NCBI GenBank assembly: GCA_937952305.1
Contig: CALFZO010000041.1
Span: 11,248-75,247, forward strand
Source: an uncultured Anaerolineales bacterium
GTDB taxonomy: Bacteria > Chloroflexota > Anaerolineae > Anaerolineales > UBA6663
Direction of reading: 5' to 3'
Length of the DNA: 64,000 nt
Shown here: one piece after another, positions 62,716-64,000 of the stretch
How positions within the stretch are numbered: the first letter of the stretch is position 1
Layout: the number at the start of each line of letters is the position of its first letter
Made by a program: the position numbers and the translations under genes
Notes under the pieces: generated by a model
What the model was told of the DNA's origin: nothing
What the model saw: the letters and a program-made list of their open reading frames with translations, nothing else
Database searches by the model: none

Positions 62716-63297
62716 ATGATCTCAACCCTGCGCGGCACGCTGCTCACCTCTCAGCCTCCGGACACCTGCGTCGTCGAGGTGGCCGGCGTCGGCTTTAAGG
62801 TCTTTGTCCCCACTTCCGTGCTGGATGGCGCGCAGGTGGGCCACGGCGTCTTCCTGCACACGCACCTGAGCGTGCGCGAGGACGCCCTGACGCTGTTCGG
62901 CTTCGCCACCGAGGAGCAGCGCACGCTCTTTGAGCTGCTGCTCAGCGTGCAGGGCATCGGCCCGCGCCTGGCCCTGGCCGTGCTCTCGTCGCTGTCGCCG
63001 GACGTGCTGCGCCGGGCTGTGGTCAACGAGCAGCCGGACGTCTTCAGCCGCGTGCGCGGCGTCGGCAAGAAGACGGCTGAGAAGATCGTGTTCGCGCTCA
63101 AGGACAAGCTGGGCGGCGAGTTCAGCCTGGCCGCGCTGGCCTCGGCCGGCGACGTGGACGCCGAGGTCATCGCCGCGCTCACCGCGCTCGGGTACAGCGT
63201 GGTGGAGGCCCAGGCCGCGGTGCAGTCCATCCCGCGCGACGCCGACGCCCAAACGCTTGAGGACCGCGTCCGCCTGGCGCTGGCCTACTTCGCCTGA
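62716..63297 (+). CDS. ruvA: Holliday junction branch migration protein RuvA
   Basis: 193 aa. The N-terminal OB fold (MISTLRGTLLTSQPPDTCVVEVAGVGFKVFV), the HhH pair (LLSVQGIGPRLALAVLSSL, FSRVRGVGKKTAEKIVFALKDK) and a short domain III (VIAALTALGYSVVEAQAAVQSI) are complete. RuvA recruits RuvB to junctions. The next gene starts two bases after its stop. Confidence 0.95.
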   Translation: MISTLRGTLLTSQPPDTCVVEVAGVGFKVFVPTSVLDGAQVGHGVFLHTHLSVREDALTLFGFATEEQRTLFELLLSVQGIGPRLALAVLSSLSPDVLRRAVVNEQPDVFSRVRGVGKKTAEKIVFALKDKLGGEFSLAALASAGDVDAEVIAALTALGYSVVEAQAAVQSIPRDADAQTLEDRVRLALAYFA

Positions 63298-63299
63298 CC

Positions 63300-63857
63300 G
63301 TGGCCGAGATCGTCGTCGCCTCCACCAACCCGGTCAAAATCCAGTCCGCGCTGAACGGGTTTCAGCGCTTGTTTCCGGGCCAGACCTTCACGGCGCGCGG
63401 GTTGGCCGTGCCGTCCGGCGTCAGCGCCCAGCCCATGACCGACGCTGAGACGCGGCAGGGCGCCCGCAACCGGGCCGCGGCCGCGCGCGCCGCAGCCCCG
63501 GCCGCCGATTATTGGGTCGGGATCGAAGGCGGGTGCGAGCTCGTGCCGGATGGCGCTCCGGCTGGCAGCGCGGCCCTGGCGGTCTTCGCCTGGGTGGTGG
63601 TGCAGGGGCCGGACCGGGCCGGGCAGGGGCGCACCGGCCAGTTCTTTCTGCCGGAGGCCGTGGCCGCGCTGGTGCGCCAGGGCGTGGAACTGGGCGAGGC
63701 CGACGACCGCGTCTTCGGGCGCGTCAACTCCAAGCAGGGCAACGGCGCCATCGGCCTGCTCACCGGCGACGTCATCGACCGGGCGCAGTATTACGAGCAC
63801 GCCGTCATCATGGCCCTGGTGCCGTTCAAGAACCCGGCGCTCTATCCAGCTGAATAA
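63300..63857 (+). CDS. Inosine/xanthosine triphosphatase (YjjX/DUF84 family)
   Basis: 185 aa. The opening VVASTNPVKIQSALNGFQRLFP, the GVSAQPMTDAETRQGARNRA segment and DYWVGIEGGCE are characteristic of YjjX-type non-canonical purine NTP phosphatases, which remove ITP and XTP. GTG 63300 is the likely start, two bases after ruvA. The end reads MALVPFKNPALYPAE. Specificity is inferred. Confidence 0.88.
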   Translation: MAEIVVASTNPVKIQSALNGFQRLFPGQTFTARGLAVPSGVSAQPMTDAETRQGARNRAAAARAAAPAADYWVGIEGGCELVPDGAPAGSAALAVFAWVVVQGPDRAGQGRTGQFFLPEAVAALVRQGVELGEADDRVFGRVNSKQGNGAIGLLTGDVIDRAQYYEHAVIMALVPFKNPALYPAE

Positions 63858-63912
63858 CGCCGCCGCGGCGTCCCCGCCGACGGCGCCTGACCGCCTTGAG
63901 GTGACTCATGCT
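63858..63912 (+). repeat. 55-nt direct repeat, first copy
   Basis: Identical to 63946-64000, with 88 bases between copy starts. The repeat holds the ribosome binding region TTGAGGTGACTC and an ATG. The second copy runs to the last base of the window, so the true repeat length is not known. Confidence 0.9.
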
Positions 63913-64000
63913 CGCTAATTCCCGCATCGCGTTTGTCGGCTCCGGCGCCGCCGCGGCGTCCCCGCCGACGGCGCCTGACCGCCTTGAGGTGACTCATGCT
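63908..64000 (+). CDS. 5' end of a Rossmann-fold gene (possibly pyrroline-5-carboxylate reductase), truncated by window end
   Basis: ATG 63908 follows TTGAGGTGACTC. The first codons read MLANSRIAFVGSG, like the N-terminal NAD(P)-binding strand and GxG turn of ProC-type reductases. From residue 14 the reading frame runs into the second repeat copy and becomes AAAASPPTAPDR, which looks unlike a protein of this family. Either the gene is broken by a duplication, or the assembly is wrong here. The frame is still open at the last base. Confidence 0.4.
   Translation, partial: MLANSRIAFVGSGAAAASPPTAPDRLEVTHA
63946..64000 (+). repeat. 55-nt direct repeat, second copy
   Basis: Copy of 63858-63912. 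It repeats the ribosome binding region and the ATG, and would restart the same gene if the DNA continues as in the first copy. Confidence 0.9.

Overview
The window is about 64 kb of high-GC, gene-dense bacterial DNA with no rRNA, tRNA, CRISPR array or insertion sequence that I can see. The protein repertoire points to the Chloroflexota, probably an Anaerolineae-like lineage, and the window may come from a metagenome contig. It includes long membrane proteins with beta-sandwich tails, secreted beta-propeller and subtilisin-like proteins, a TPR/zinc-ribbon membrane protein, a standalone RsfS, and an EF-P with arginine at the tip. The taxonomic call is inference from gene style, not from a marker-gene comparison.

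Layout. 1-2129: truncated membrane protein. 2179-12808: molybdenum hydroxylase locus holding xdhC, a fused FAD/2Fe-2S subunit, a small membrane protein, the large molybdopterin subunit, a 21-repeat secreted propeller protein, yqeB and a yqeC-mocA fusion. 12817-16816: hydrolase, thpR, rsfS, ndk, a CheY-like protein and a GGDEF response regulator. 16871-22804 (minus): ABC exporter pair, ECF sigma with anti-sigma, M14 carboxypeptidase lipoprotein, NUDIX and a Tat-exported amidase. 23033-24797: coiled-coil protein and an SPFH protein ending in an excisionase-like HTH. 24883-30215 (minus): HAD-DinB fusion, Cys-rich protein, efp, dinG. 30467-35349: pyrG, lipoprotein, S9 peptidase, hypothetical. 35444-39426: small membrane protein, exopolyphosphatase, thioesterase, HD-CHAD protein. 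39797-48546: xerC-like recombinase, purine nucleoside phosphorylase, membrane protein, GNAT, a membrane-bound GAF-HTH regulator, S1 protein, ftsK. 48697-52590: glcDEF. 52769-60013: DinB protein, MoxR/VWA pair (CoxD/CoxE-like), ZIP transporter, subtilisin-like protease and a small secreted protein sharing its C-terminal domain. 60016-63857: TPR/zinc-ribbon membrane protein, yebC, ruvC, ruvA, yjjX-like NTPase. The window closes in the start of a Rossmann-type gene and a 55-nt direct repeat.

How the genes work together. The first 13 kb encode a three-domain molybdenum hydroxylase together with XdhC, YqeB, YqeC and MocA, a maturation set associated with selenium-dependent molybdenum hydroxylases. 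The CoxD/CoxE-like pair 40 kb away could serve the same enzyme. The glcDEF operon feeds glycolate into central metabolism. An exopolyphosphatase stands next to an HD-CHAD protein, which looks like a polyphosphate module.

Three cross-cutting signals stand out. At least eight genes carry a TANNNT -10 box 6-7 nt before the start codon, as expected for leaderless transcripts. Three secreted proteins end in the same short hydrophobic/Pro/Arg tail. The efp and pyrG leaders each contain an intrinsic terminator ahead of the coding region, suggesting attenuation.
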